Below the pieces are notes generated by a model. That model was given only the letters and a program-made list of their open reading frames with translations, searched no databases and had not been told where the DNA came from. From NCBI GenBank assembly GCA_963693005.1, contig OY843726.1, positions 868,001 to 932,000 of the forward strand: DNA of 64,000 nucleotides. The letters run 5' to 3'. The stretch is from Bodonicaedibacter sp963693005 (GTDB taxonomy: Bacteria; Pseudomonadota; Alphaproteobacteria; UBA6184). Every line of letters begins with the position of its first letter. The first letter of the stretch is position 1. Positions 17,487 through 25,790 of the stretch are shown in pieces. Position numbers and translations under genes: made by a program.

Positions 17487-19983
17487 TCTTAAGCGAGAAG
17501 TTTTAGATAGTCAACTAGCTGCATCGGACCCCCGATATAACGTTTGGGTCAATGCTTCTGCGGGCTCTGGCAAAACAAAGGTTTTAATTGACCGTATTTT
17601 GAGGCTACTTTTAGCGGGGGTTGAGCCTAGTTCTATTTTATGTATTACGTTTACAAAAGCGGCGGCACTGGAAATGCATGAGCGGTTGCAACTGCATTTG
17701 GAGAGGTGGATATTAGCGACAGATTTAGAGCTAAAAAGCCTGCTAAATGCGGTGGACCCAGATTTGCAACTATCGTCTAACCTGCTGTATAGAGCTCGTG
17801 CTTTGTACAACTTGGTGTTAGATTCTTCAGTTAAAATTCAGACGATTCATGCGTTTTCTCAGCAGATATTACAGGGGGGGGCAGGTGAGCTTGAGGCCCC
17901 GTTTGGTGTGGAGTTGGGGCATGAAATTGTTACTCAGAGGTTAGCTCATCAGACCGCCTCAGAAATACTATCTAGCAAGTACCAAGACGTGCCCACAGAA
18001 ATTTACCAATTGTTTTCAAGGTCTAAATTTAATGATGTTGTGCAAGCTATTTTGCAAGATAGGGGCTTTTTCCGATTTGTGCTAATGGAGGGGGTGGAGG
18101 CCTTTAAAACGCGTTTGACCACCTATTTAAAGGAGCCAAGAGATGAAGTTGCAATAGATTCTGTTTTCCAAGCCTACTGTGAAGCAGTTAAGATTAACTT
18201 TGATTGTTTATTGTGCAGTGATGCCGGTAGCGATAAAGATCGCGAATTTTTAAATGCACTAAAGCATGCGATACAAACTCAGAATTTGTCGGCAGTTTTG
18301 CCGTTAGTGTTAACTGCGCAGGGGACGTTACGTAAACGTTTGTTATCAAAAAAGCTTTCAGACTTATTTTCTTTCGATACTAATTTGTTAATTGAGTTTG
18401 CTAGTTTTGTGTATGAGTTAGATCAGGAAAAAAAGCGCTGTCACACGTTGCGAAGTAGTGTTGCTGTAATTACGTTTGCAGAGCATTTTTTGAAGGTGTA
18501 TGCCCAGAAAAAGAATAATGCGGGTGTTATGGATTATGACGACTTGATTTTTAGAGCGCTTGAATTGTTGTCTACCCCGGAGACAGCTGAGGCAGTTTTG
18601 TATCGAATTGATTGTCGATTGAATCATGTTTTGATTGATGAGGCGCAAGATACAAACTTGTATCAATGGAAGTTGATGGATGGAGTGGTTTCAAATTTGT
18701 TGCAAAGTGAAGATCATACCTCTGTATTCGTTGTGGGGGATCACAAACAATCTATTTTTGGATTTCAGGGGACTGACCCAGATATTTTTCATTCTATTAA
18801 AGAATTTTATTGTTCAAAACCTGCAACTAGAGAGTGGAAAAGTATAGGGTTAAACATCTCGTTTCGATCGTTACAGGGTGTTTTGGATAAGGTAGATCAT
18901 ATTTTTCAGTCGTCGGCCCTGATTCAGACATATTCTGAACACGTAGCGTTTCGTGGTGAGGGTGGAAACTGTACATTATATCCGTTGGTTGATGGCAGTG
19001 AGCATGAAGATGGTATAGAGGTTTTTGCAGATCAAGTTGTGGGGGTTATCACAAACTTAATTGGATCTAAGAGAAATTATGGCGGTCGAGTCGTGACCGT
19101 GAACGCAGAAGACATTCTGATTTTAATTCGCCGTCGTGGGGAGCATTTAGATGCAATTCAGGCTGCATTACGTGAGAAGGGAATACGATTTTCTGCGCCG
19201 AACCGACAAATGATATATGATGATTGTTTTGTAGATTTAATTATTCGATTTATGGTGGTTTTGTTACAGCCCTTAGATAGGGCTAATATACTACACATGC
19301 TATTAAATCCATTATTTCCTGATATGGGGTGCCCGTATCAGTTGGCAGAGCGGCACGTGGGAGAAGATAGGGCCTTGTTACGAGAAGTATTAGATTATCC
19401 ATTTGTTTCGAAAGCGGTAGAGGCGGCAGATGGATATGTATCGCTAGAGGATTTGTATCAGCGGCTAATGGTTCTAATTGAAGCAGAGTTAAAAGTTGAT
19501 GCGCATTGCGTTGCAAATGCGCTAGTTCAGCTAGATGCGCTAAGAAATCTAGTTTGGAAATTGGGTGATGAGGCTATACACACAGAAATATTGAATGATG
19601 TGGTGGCATTAGGATTGCAGCAGGGGGCCGTTATAGAAAAAGGAAGTGTGCGGATTTTGACTGTGCATGGAGCAAAAGGGCTGCAAGCCCCGATTGTTTT
19701 GTTGGTGGATACAACACAAACTCCTACGACACGTGAGGTGATGATGCAAGACGCAGAGAAAAGTGTATTGCTATGTGCTTCGGGGCGTGAAAGTGAGCCG
19801 TCGGAATATTTAGCGCTAAAAACTGAGCATAAAGAGAGTGAACTAAAAGAGTATTATCGTTTATTATATGTAGCAATGACGCGTGCAGAGAATGAACTGC
19901 ATATATTTGGCTACTCTAGTAGAAAGGTTTCGACCAGCTCTTGGTATGCACTGTATTCTGCCTCTGAGAAATGTGCCGATTAA
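17479..19983 (+). CDS. addA: AddA-like UvrD/Rep helicase without the C-terminal nuclease domain
   Basis: The product has 834 residues. ATG 17479 overlaps the preceding stop. Superfamily 1 helicase motifs are complete: Walker A NASAGSGKTKVLIDRIL near 24, Walker B VLIDEAQDTN near 386, GDHKQSIFGFQGTDP, NISFRS, LTVHGAKGLQAPIVLL near 728, and LLYVAMTRAENEL near 797. The N-terminal ITFTKAAALEM matches the AddA helicase of alphaproteobacteria, which works with AddB in double-strand break repair. Full AddA is normally about 1100-1200 residues with a PD-(D/E)XK nuclease at the C terminus. Here the protein stops about 35 residues past motif VI, so it lacks the nuclease. A run of eight G (17874-17881) lies in frame near residue 132. 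Confidence 0.87.
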   Translation: MNDLKREVLDSQLAASDPRYNVWVNASAGSGKTKVLIDRILRLLLAGVEPSSILCITFTKAAALEMHERLQLHLERWILATDLELKSLLNAVDPDLQLSSNLLYRARALYNLVLDSSVKIQTIHAFSQQILQGGAGELEAPFGVELGHEIVTQRLAHQTASEILSSKYQDVPTEIYQLFSRSKFNDVVQAILQDRGFFRFVLMEGVEAFKTRLTTYLKEPRDEVAIDSVFQAYCEAVKINFDCLLCSDAGSDKDREFLNALKHAIQTQNLSAVLPLVLTAQGTLRKRLLSKKLSDLFSFDTNLLIEFASFVYELDQEKKRCHTLRSSVAVITFAEHFLKVYAQKKNNAGVMDYDDLIFRALELLSTPETAEAVLYRIDCRLNHVLIDEAQDTNLYQWKLMDGVVSNLLQSEDHTSVFVVGDHKQSIFGFQGTDPDIFHSIKEFYCSKPATREWKSIGLNISFRSLQGVLDKVDHIFQSSALIQTYSEHVAFRGEGGNCTLYPLVDGSEHEDGIEVFADQVVGVITNLIGSKRNYGGRVVTVNAEDILILIRRRGEHLDAIQAALREKGIRFSAPNRQMIYDDCFVDLIIRFMVVLLQPLDRANILHMLLNPLFPDMGCPYQLAERHVGEDRALLREVLDYPFVSKAVEAADGYVSLEDLYQRLMVLIEAELKVDAHCVANALVQLDALRNLVWKLGDEAIHTEILNDVVALGLQQGAVIEKGSVRILTVHGAKGLQAPIVLLVDTTQTPTTREVMMQDAEKSVLLCASGRESEPSEYLALKTEHKESELKEYYRLLYVAMTRAENELHIFGYSSRKVSTSSWYALYSASEKCAD

Positions 19984-20076
19984 CGTGAACAATAGTTTTT
20001 ATGGATAGGGTACAGAAAAATTTGAAAGCTAGAAAGAGTGCGGCTGATTAAAGTTTTTTTATTTTAACCTTAATAG

Positions 20077-20509
20077 TTACTCTAAGGTAAAATAGCCCTC
20101 CTCAGAAACGGTAGGGATGAGAGGAGAATTAAGATCCCAAGGGGTTAAAACAGATGTGGGGGAGTCGGAGTTGGAGTTGAGTAGAAGCCATTCCTCGGCT
20201 ATACGTAGCATGTCTTTAGTGGGAGTATAGGTTGAGTTATTTAGTAATAAATTAGCTGCGGCTTGTTTGTGTACAAGTTGGATAGGTTTACCATTGTTAT
20301 CAGTATCTTTTTCCAGAAGTAAAAATAAACGGTATGTTTTTTTGCATTGTTTTTTGTGTGTGTTCTTGGAGTACTTGAAACTGATCTTGAGGAAGTGATG
20401 AAAATGAATCAGCGGATATTTGCCGCATGTCAGAGGTTGCAGATATTTTGGATAGCATTAATATATATAGTAAACAGTAAGGGGAAACCGTTGAAAATAG
20501 CATGCTCAT
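20077..20509 (-). pseudogene. Exported protein gene broken by a frameshift at an A7 run
   Basis: The minus strand has ATG 20509 with GGGAGAG six bases upstream, then a signal-like start (FSTVSPYCLLYILMLSKISA). The frame stops at 20300. Shifting one base at the seven A (20337-20343, T on the plus strand) continues the protein as RLFLLLEKDTDNNGKPIQ through RIAEEWLLLNSNSDSPTS to GYFTLE and a stop at 20077. The sum is about 143 residues. No relative is recognised. An exact CtrA-type site (20553-20567) lies 44-58 bp upstream of the ATG. The break may be a real mutation or a homopolymer sequencing error. Confidence 0.7.
20337..20343 (-). repeat. A7 run at the frameshift of the 20077-20509 gene
   Basis: Seven T on the plus strand (A on the coding strand) lie at the point where the gene changes frame; six would restore it. 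Confidence 0.8.
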
Positions 20510-20552
20510 TAATCTCTCCCGGTGATTAATATTTATTTTTAAACTAACTTTG

Positions 20553-20567
20553 TTAATAAGGAGTTAA
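20553..20567. promoter_or_regulatory. CtrA-type box TTAA-N7-TTAA upstream of the 20077-20509 gene
   Basis: TTAA at 20553-20556 and 20564-20567, spaced by exactly seven bases, matches the CtrA consensus. It is 44-58 bp from the ATG of the minus-strand exported protein gene and overlaps the final codon of the convergent-side MFS gene. Confidence 0.5.
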
Positions 20568-21823
20568 TTGTCAAATAATTTGCTCTCGTTTTTTGGTTTT
20601 ATCCATAAGAAGCCAAGGCCAGCAATCAATAACCCCAGAGGAATAATGCTGAGGCCAATAGTATAGGCGGTGGTTGAGTATATGGGGTGTTCATTGAGTG
20701 TAGTTCCATCCCAACAATAGGTAATGCTACTGCCAATAGCAGCGTGGAATATTGTACCAAATGACATCATGACCATATTGGTGAATGAGCTACTGATACT
20801 AACTAAGTGAGATGCTACGACGCGAGTGTTGATAAAGATCATAAAGACTTGGAAAGCACATAGAAGACCTATCAAGATCATAGCGCCATATAACCACAAG
20901 GTGTTTTGAAATGTTGCACTAAGGATGAAGACGTAAGTTATTGCCATAACAAGTGCGCACAGAATCATAATAGTATAGGGCCGCTGGATTTTTTCGCCTA
21001 GATATCCTAAAAGGGGAGCGCCAAAACAAAACCCGAAAAAGATTACGGATGGAAGTGTTTGCGCCGTGGCTGTATCAAGGTGATATACGGTTTCGAAGAA
21101 GGGGACGCCCCAAGCATCTGCGAATCCTTCGAGAGGACCAATCATGAGCCCTGACAGCAGGGCAACCGCCCAAACATGTTTGTTTGATAGTAACTGACGT
21201 AAACTTTTAAAGGTCGATTGAGACGCAACAGAAACCGTGTGATTTGCTTTAGGCATTAAAATAACAAACAATGCAGATAGCAATAGCGAAGTGATGATAA
21301 AGACCCAGGTTACATATTCCCATCCGATAAGTTCTTTTAAAATACCTACTGGACGGTTTCCAAACAAACCGCCAGACAGGCCAATAGTTACTGAAACTCC
21401 CAGAACACTTGAAAAACGTGTGGCAGGAAAATGACTTTGAATAATTTTGAACAACCCTAGAATGGCAGGAGACGAGGCAGCGCCAAGTATAAAACGACCG
21501 AGCAACGCCAACTCCCAAGAAGGGGAAATAAGAGGAGCGGAAATTCCTAAGCCGCATCCTAAAATGCTGAGTGTCATGACAGATTTAACACCTATGCGAT
21601 CGATTAAAACTCCGGCGGGAATATGAAAAAGTGCATATCCTAGATAATAAACAGCATTGAATGTGCCAAAAGCAGCAGCATCAATACCATAAAGATTAAT
21701 AAGATCAGCTCGAATAACGTTAGGAAGTAGCCTTAAGATATATTGAAATCCATAAAAAAATGATGCCATTAAGCACAAAACCCAAGGATTTATGGAGGAG
21801 TTAGTTTGCGAGTTTAAAGTCAT
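20564..21823 (-). CDS. MFS transporter
   Basis: The product has 419 residues with about 12 spans. Motif A appears as GVLIDRIGVKSVMTL after TM2, and the N-terminal segment is YGFQYILRLLPNVIRADLI. Residues GRFILGAASSPAILGLFKI and FGNRPVG are shared with a second MFS protein in the window (30807-32120), so the two are distant paralogues of one branch. The branch resembles MFS importers found in intracellular bacteria such as Legionella and Rickettsiella. The substrate is unknown. No partner gene is adjacent. Confidence 0.85.
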   Translation of the reverse strand: MTLNSQTNSSINPWVLCLMASFFYGFQYILRLLPNVIRADLINLYGIDAAAFGTFNAVYYLGYALFHIPAGVLIDRIGVKSVMTLSILGCGLGISAPLISPSWELALLGRFILGAASSPAILGLFKIIQSHFPATRFSSVLGVSVTIGLSGGLFGNRPVGILKELIGWEYVTWVFIITSLLLSALFVILMPKANHTVSVASQSTFKSLRQLLSNKHVWAVALLSGLMIGPLEGFADAWGVPFFETVYHLDTATAQTLPSVIFFGFCFGAPLLGYLGEKIQRPYTIMILCALVMAITYVFILSATFQNTLWLYGAMILIGLLCAFQVFMIFINTRVVASHLVSISSSFTNMVMMSFGTIFHAAIGSSITYCWDGTTLNEHPIYSTTAYTIGLSIIPLGLLIAGLGFLWIKPKNESKLFDN

Positions 21824-22209
21824 GGTTGTTCCCTTTTCCCGCGCATTATTGCTGAAAATTTATAGGATTACAATGCTTTGTGTGTGAAGTTTTATGTGGA
21901 GCTTGTTATCCCTAATATCCGGTGGATTGAAGCTATAGATATTTTTAGATGTTGGAAATTAAACTGAGTCTGAAGAGCATAAAATGAAGTACTCTTTTTG
22001 TTTGGGTTTGTTTCTAGAAAAGGTATTACTTTCATAAGTGTGTTGTAGAAGAAAGCATATCAAATAATTACTATATATAGAGAGTAGAGTTTGAGGGGTA
22101 TGTCTTCAATAATACTTACTTTAAAATGTATATTTTAACCCGAAAATTAAATTCCTTTGCCCATAACATCATTGTATACTCCATCGTCATTATCTAGCAG
22201 GAAAAAGTT
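21824..22209. other. 386-bp divergent intergenic region with a likely mgtE promoter
   Basis: AT-rich sequence between two divergent genes. A plausible promoter is TTCCTT, 17 bases, TATACT (-10 at 22175-22180), placing the transcript start about 20 bases before mgtE. There is no Mg2+ riboswitch-like structure, as the leader is too short. I see no gene here. Confidence 0.4.
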
Positions 22210-23571
22210 ATGAAGCAAGGTGCAATATCTCCGATTGCAGGAAAAGCCTCCTTTTTAAAGAGAGTATATAAGTCTATCAAGGCTGAGGACTACTCTAAGT
22301 TAAATAGGCAGTTGCTTAAACTACATGCGGCAGATATCGCAGATATTTTAGAAGTAGTTGTTCAAGAGTCCCGCATAAAAATCTTTACATCACTACCTGA
22401 GTTTACGCAGACGGAAGTATTATTAGAGTTAGAGAGAGCGGTTCGAGCTCAATTAATTTCAGAACTTGATTCGGAAATAGTGGCCGAATTGATTCGGCAG
22501 CTTAATTCTAGCGATGCTTTATATATTATTGAAGAGCTTGATTTTACCAAACAATCTGAAATTATTGGTCGCCTGTCTCAAAAGAAGCAGAATTTAATTA
22601 CTGAGAGTTTATCTTATGAAGAAGATAGTGCCGCGAGAATCATGGAGAGAGAAGTCATTGAGGTTCCAAAATTTTGGACCGCAGGACAAGTAAAAACGCA
22701 TATAAAATCGTTGCTATCTACGCCAGAAATGATTTTTAACGTATATGTAATTGATGCGTTTCATCACCCTTTAGGGTATCTAGGTCTTAACAAGTTGTTA
22801 CAATGTGATGACTCTGAAAAAATTTCAGACCTCATGGAAACTGATATTTACTCGTTTTCATTATCAGCCAAGCAGAAAGAGATTGCTTTCAACTTTAGGC
22901 ATTATGGCTTAGCTGCCGCACCTGTTGTAGATGAAAATAATGTTTTAAAAGGAAATATTAATCTTAATCAAATTATGAATGTTATTGATGCTGAGGCCGA
23001 AAGAGCTTTTTTGGGGTTGGTAGGAGTTAGCGAAACAGCTACACATGTGCCGTTGTTAAGCACCGCATTTAACCGGTTTAAATGGGTTGCTGTTACTGCT
23101 ATATCTTCCATACTATCATCGTTAATTATTGGAATTTTTGATGAAAGCCTTGAGCAAGTAGTTGCGTTGGCGGTGTTAATGTCGATTGTTGTTTCTATTA
23201 GCGGAAGTATAGGGATTCAGGTAGCAAGTTTAACTATTCGGGCGCTTGCTAATGAGGAGTTTCGATTCGTTGGGTTTTGGAAGGCAGTGCTGAAGGAGTC
23301 TAAGGTTGCAATGATTAATGGATTTTTAATTAGTGTTCTTTTGTTTGTTGTTACGCAAATCTGGTACTCTTCTTCCTTATTGGCTTTTGTGTTTGGCGTT
23401 AGCATATTAATAAACGCAGTTTATTCGAGTTTTGCCGGCATGATTATCCCCTTCTTCTTGCATAAGTTTGGATATGACCCGGCGCTGAGTGCTCCACCTT
23501 TTTTAATTCCAGCCTGTGATATGGTGGGGTACGGCTCGTTTTTATATATCGCGACAAAAACTCTCTTATAA
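22210..23571 (+). CDS. mgtE: Magnesium transporter MgtE
   Basis: The product has 453 residues, standard for MgtE. The order is the N domain (residues about 30-130, with DIADILEVV and SSDALYIIEEL), two CBS domains (about 130-260, starting EDSAARIMEREV), a linker helix, and five transmembrane segments from about 285. The pore region includes GNINLNQ and GFWKAVLKESKVAMINGFLIS. The last helix holds SAPPFLIPACDMVGYGSFLYI, the family signature with the pore Asp. It is an inner-membrane Mg2+ channel. A terminator hairpin follows 60 bp downstream. Confidence 0.95.
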   Translation: MKQGAISPIAGKASFLKRVYKSIKAEDYSKLNRQLLKLHAADIADILEVVVQESRIKIFTSLPEFTQTEVLLELERAVRAQLISELDSEIVAELIRQLNSSDALYIIEELDFTKQSEIIGRLSQKKQNLITESLSYEEDSAARIMEREVIEVPKFWTAGQVKTHIKSLLSTPEMIFNVYVIDAFHHPLGYLGLNKLLQCDDSEKISDLMETDIYSFSLSAKQKEIAFNFRHYGLAAAPVVDENNVLKGNINLNQIMNVIDAEAERAFLGLVGVSETATHVPLLSTAFNRFKWVAVTAISSILSSLIIGIFDESLEQVVALAVLMSIVVSISGSIGIQVASLTIRALANEEFRFVGFWKAVLKESKVAMINGFLISVLLFVVTQIWYSSSLLAFVFGVSILINAVYSSFAGMIIPFFLHKFGYDPALSAPPFLIPACDMVGYGSFLYIATKTLL

Positions 23572-23631
23572 TGCAAGGTTGATTAGTAAGAAAACCTCGC
23601 TATGAAAATAAATTATTTAGCAGTTAGCTCT

Positions 23632-23663
23632 CCATACATTGGTTAGTTCATACCAATGTATGG
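23632..23663 (+). terminator. Rho-independent terminator of mgtE
   Basis: Perfect 12-bp arms (CCATACATTGGT and ACCAATGTATGG) around an eight-base loop, followed by GTTTTC and more T-rich sequence. Confidence 0.75.
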
Positions 23664-24156
23664 GTTTTCATTATTTTCAACCCACTTCCCGCTTAGACTT
23701 AGATGGATCGCAAAGTTTGAGTGTTGGGGGGTATTGCTGCCGCATATTATATGATAATGGTGATTGGCTCATTCAAAAATGCATCATTCATTTTAAGATT
23801 TTGACTTTGTTAGCATCAATAAAGTCAAAGAAAGTTGCTTGATATTTAAACTGAAATTTTTAATCTATGAGATGCGCTATACCTATTGTAAATTTCTTTA
23901 GAGGAGGCTCTGATTGCCGGGCGTATGCCTTTATTCTTAAGTTATCCTAAGTTATCTTTATAGGGTTCAGTTAATATGGTAGTCATAATTAAATAAAGCG
24001 CGGTTAACTGATATTAATATTGGGTTAACTATTTTCATTTATGTTCTTATCTTATGCATATCTTAATAATCCTTAATAAAAAGTTGTTTTAAAAATCGTA
24101 TGCATCCACTGGCGTTAACTAAGTTGCGTCGAAACGTTAATTAAACGGAGGATGTT
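23664..24156. other. 493-bp gap before the 24157 gene, with one CtrA-type box
   Basis: AT-rich and without a convincing gene. A 67-codon frame at 23639-23842 crosses the terminator and has no ribosome binding site. The only clear element is the TTAA-N7-TTAAC site at 24014-24029. Confidence 0.5.
24014..24028. promoter_or_regulatory. CtrA-type box TTAA-N7-TTAAC upstream of the 24157 gene
   Basis: TTAA at 24014-24017 and TTAAC at 24025-24029 match the full CtrA consensus with exact seven-base spacing. It lies about 130 bp upstream of the exported protein start. A further TTAAC stands at 24004-24008. Confidence 0.5.
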
Positions 24157-25287
24157 ATGAGTCATGTTCGATTTTCTGTATGGGCACAGATCGTATTTGT
24201 AGCGGTTCTTGCTTTGAGTGCGAGCTGGGGGCGTATGCCCGTAATTGAGCAAACGATCGCGCAGCATGTTAATGAAGTTGTTTCAGAGGTTTTTGTATCT
24301 GAAGATCAGGTAAGAAAATCTGTGGAGAGCCAGTTAAAAACCTTGCGTTTCTTAACTTCGGATAATAAATGGGCAAGGCCAGAATTTGAGCGTTTAGAAG
24401 AGTCTCTTTTATCAGAAGTTTCATTAGAAAAGATACAATCATTAGTAGTATCAATGGCGCATGTAGCAGAGGAAAACGATTATTTGCATGCAGCTATAGA
24501 GAGGGTCTCTTTATCTAGTATTGATGGAAGTTTGGTAGAGGAGTTGTCTAAATCATTTGATCCATTAGTTCCTGATTTAGCAACTTATGCCTATGTAGCA
24601 GAGGAGATTAATAAAGCAGCAACATCAGACCCTAAGTTCTTAAAAACAATGTATGACCATTTACAGCAGTATGAGCATAATGTTTCGAAAGTTAGTGCTT
24701 TACAGGCTGTGAAACACTACTCAGTAAAGGCTGCAATTAAAAAGAGCTTAGATTCTTTTGAAGCAGGAAGAGTAGACCCTGGGTTTTCATCATTTCTATT
24801 GCCAATGAATATTGCAGAGGCAACATTTTTGGACTGGTGGTACGATCACAAGGGTAATGCTAGTGCTGGGTGGGAGTTAATGAAACACGGCCCTAGCAAG
24901 TACTCAGAGTTAGAAACGGGTGCATTGCCGGCACAATTTAAGAAAGATGGGAGTGCAGTTTTGGTGACTCCTCCGTATCCCGAGAACTGGGCTAAACTAT
25001 ATGCTTCCTGGAATGCAGGGTTTGTATCAAACTTACAAGCTTATCCCTACCACTTGGTAAAGTTAATGATTCCTTCTGTGAATAATTTTTATCAAGAGCC
25101 AGGACAATATATGTATAACCGCACATGTGCATTATACTTACATATGTATTACCTAATGTTTCGCAGTGTAGATGATAAAAGTTTTTTAAAAATGAATTTG
25201 GAGAGTGATGTAGTGGCTATGGCGTTTAGCGAGGCAAATCGAGTCAATGCAAAAACCTATGCGGCGCAATTTAAGAAAGGGGCCTAG
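24157..25287 (+). CDS. Exported protein of unknown function, 376 aa
   Basis: ATG 24157 has CGGAGG upstream. The signal peptide FSVWAQIVFVAVLALSASWG leads into a mainly helical protein with no motif that I recognise. Residues about 40-200 are charged and heptad-like (RKSVESQLKTLRFL, EFERLEESLLSEVSLEKI). The second half is richer in aromatic residues (EATFLDWWYDH, PPYPENWAKLYASWNAG, YMYNRTCALYLHMYYLMFR). The product is probably periplasmic or secreted. A CtrA box upstream and a strong terminator downstream mark it as a single-gene unit. Confidence 0.7.
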   Translation: MSHVRFSVWAQIVFVAVLALSASWGRMPVIEQTIAQHVNEVVSEVFVSEDQVRKSVESQLKTLRFLTSDNKWARPEFERLEESLLSEVSLEKIQSLVVSMAHVAEENDYLHAAIERVSLSSIDGSLVEELSKSFDPLVPDLATYAYVAEEINKAATSDPKFLKTMYDHLQQYEHNVSKVSALQAVKHYSVKAAIKKSLDSFEAGRVDPGFSSFLLPMNIAEATFLDWWYDHKGNASAGWELMKHGPSKYSELETGALPAQFKKDGSAVLVTPPYPENWAKLYASWNAGFVSNLQAYPYHLVKLMIPSVNNFYQEPGQYMYNRTCALYLHMYYLMFRSVDDKSFLKMNLESDVVAMAFSEANRVNAKTYAAQFKKGA

Positions 25288-25311
25288 TATACTTTAGGAT
25301 TTAGGCGAGTT

Positions 25312-25345
25312 TATAAAAAAAGGGGGGTAGCCTCCTTTTTTTATA
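25312..25345 (+). terminator. Rho-independent terminator of the 24157 gene
   Basis: A TATA-A7-GG stem pairs with CC-T7-ATA around a short loop. The right arm supplies the T run. Confidence 0.85.
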
Positions 25346-25457
25346 GGTAAAGAATGCGTTTTGTTAAAAGTGTGGAGAAGTAGGCGCCTAATGTAGGAAG
25401 TATGTTTTGCATGGTTGATTATAAGGTCATTTGAAAAGGTCATATTGGGAGGGTGGT

Positions 25458-25644
25458 ATGATTCCGCTGTATATTAAATAGATTCTTGGAAAGATGTGTA
25501 GACCTTAAGTATGCTTTGTGGGAATGGCCTTTTTTTTCTAAATTTGAATTAAACTCTCAAATACATAAGAAAAACAATTGGGAGTGGGCTCCAGATAAAA
25601 CGAAAGATATTTTAATGTATTTTGCAGTAGACGTCTTAGAGTAA
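25458..25644 (+). pseudogene. Remnant of a small protein gene, frameshifted near its start
   Basis: An ATG at 25458 follows a purine-rich site, but the frame closes after seven codons. One base out of step, a protein-like frame runs from 25471 to a stop at 25644. It reads ILNRFLERCVDLKYALWEW, FFSKFELNSQIHKKNNWEW and ILMYFAVDVLE. Its amino-acid composition is that of a real protein, about 62 residues if joined. No relative is recognised. An inverted repeat (AGACGTCTTA and TAAGACGTCT, 25629-25663) overlaps its end. Confidence 0.45.
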
Positions 25645-25790
25645 AGCTGACCTTAAGACGTCTAGTCAGGCTTATAAGAATCTTTTTTTTGTAGAGATTT
25701 TGTGCGGGCAATTTTCATGCCCCTTTAATTTTAGTGCAATATCTGATATAACAAACAACAATTAATCAACTCAGACTTTTAGGAAGCTAC

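Noticed and set aside
20347..20529. A 60-codon plus-strand frame
   Set aside because: It lies opposite the frameshifted exported protein gene, which has the better binding site and protein-like composition on the minus strand.
22000..22209. A Mg2+ riboswitch upstream of mgtE
   Set aside because: The likely promoter leaves a leader of only about 20-30 bases, with no aptamer-like pairing.
23639..23842. A 67-codon plus-strand frame in the gap after mgtE
   Set aside because: It starts within the terminator hairpin, has no binding site, and its composition is not protein-like.
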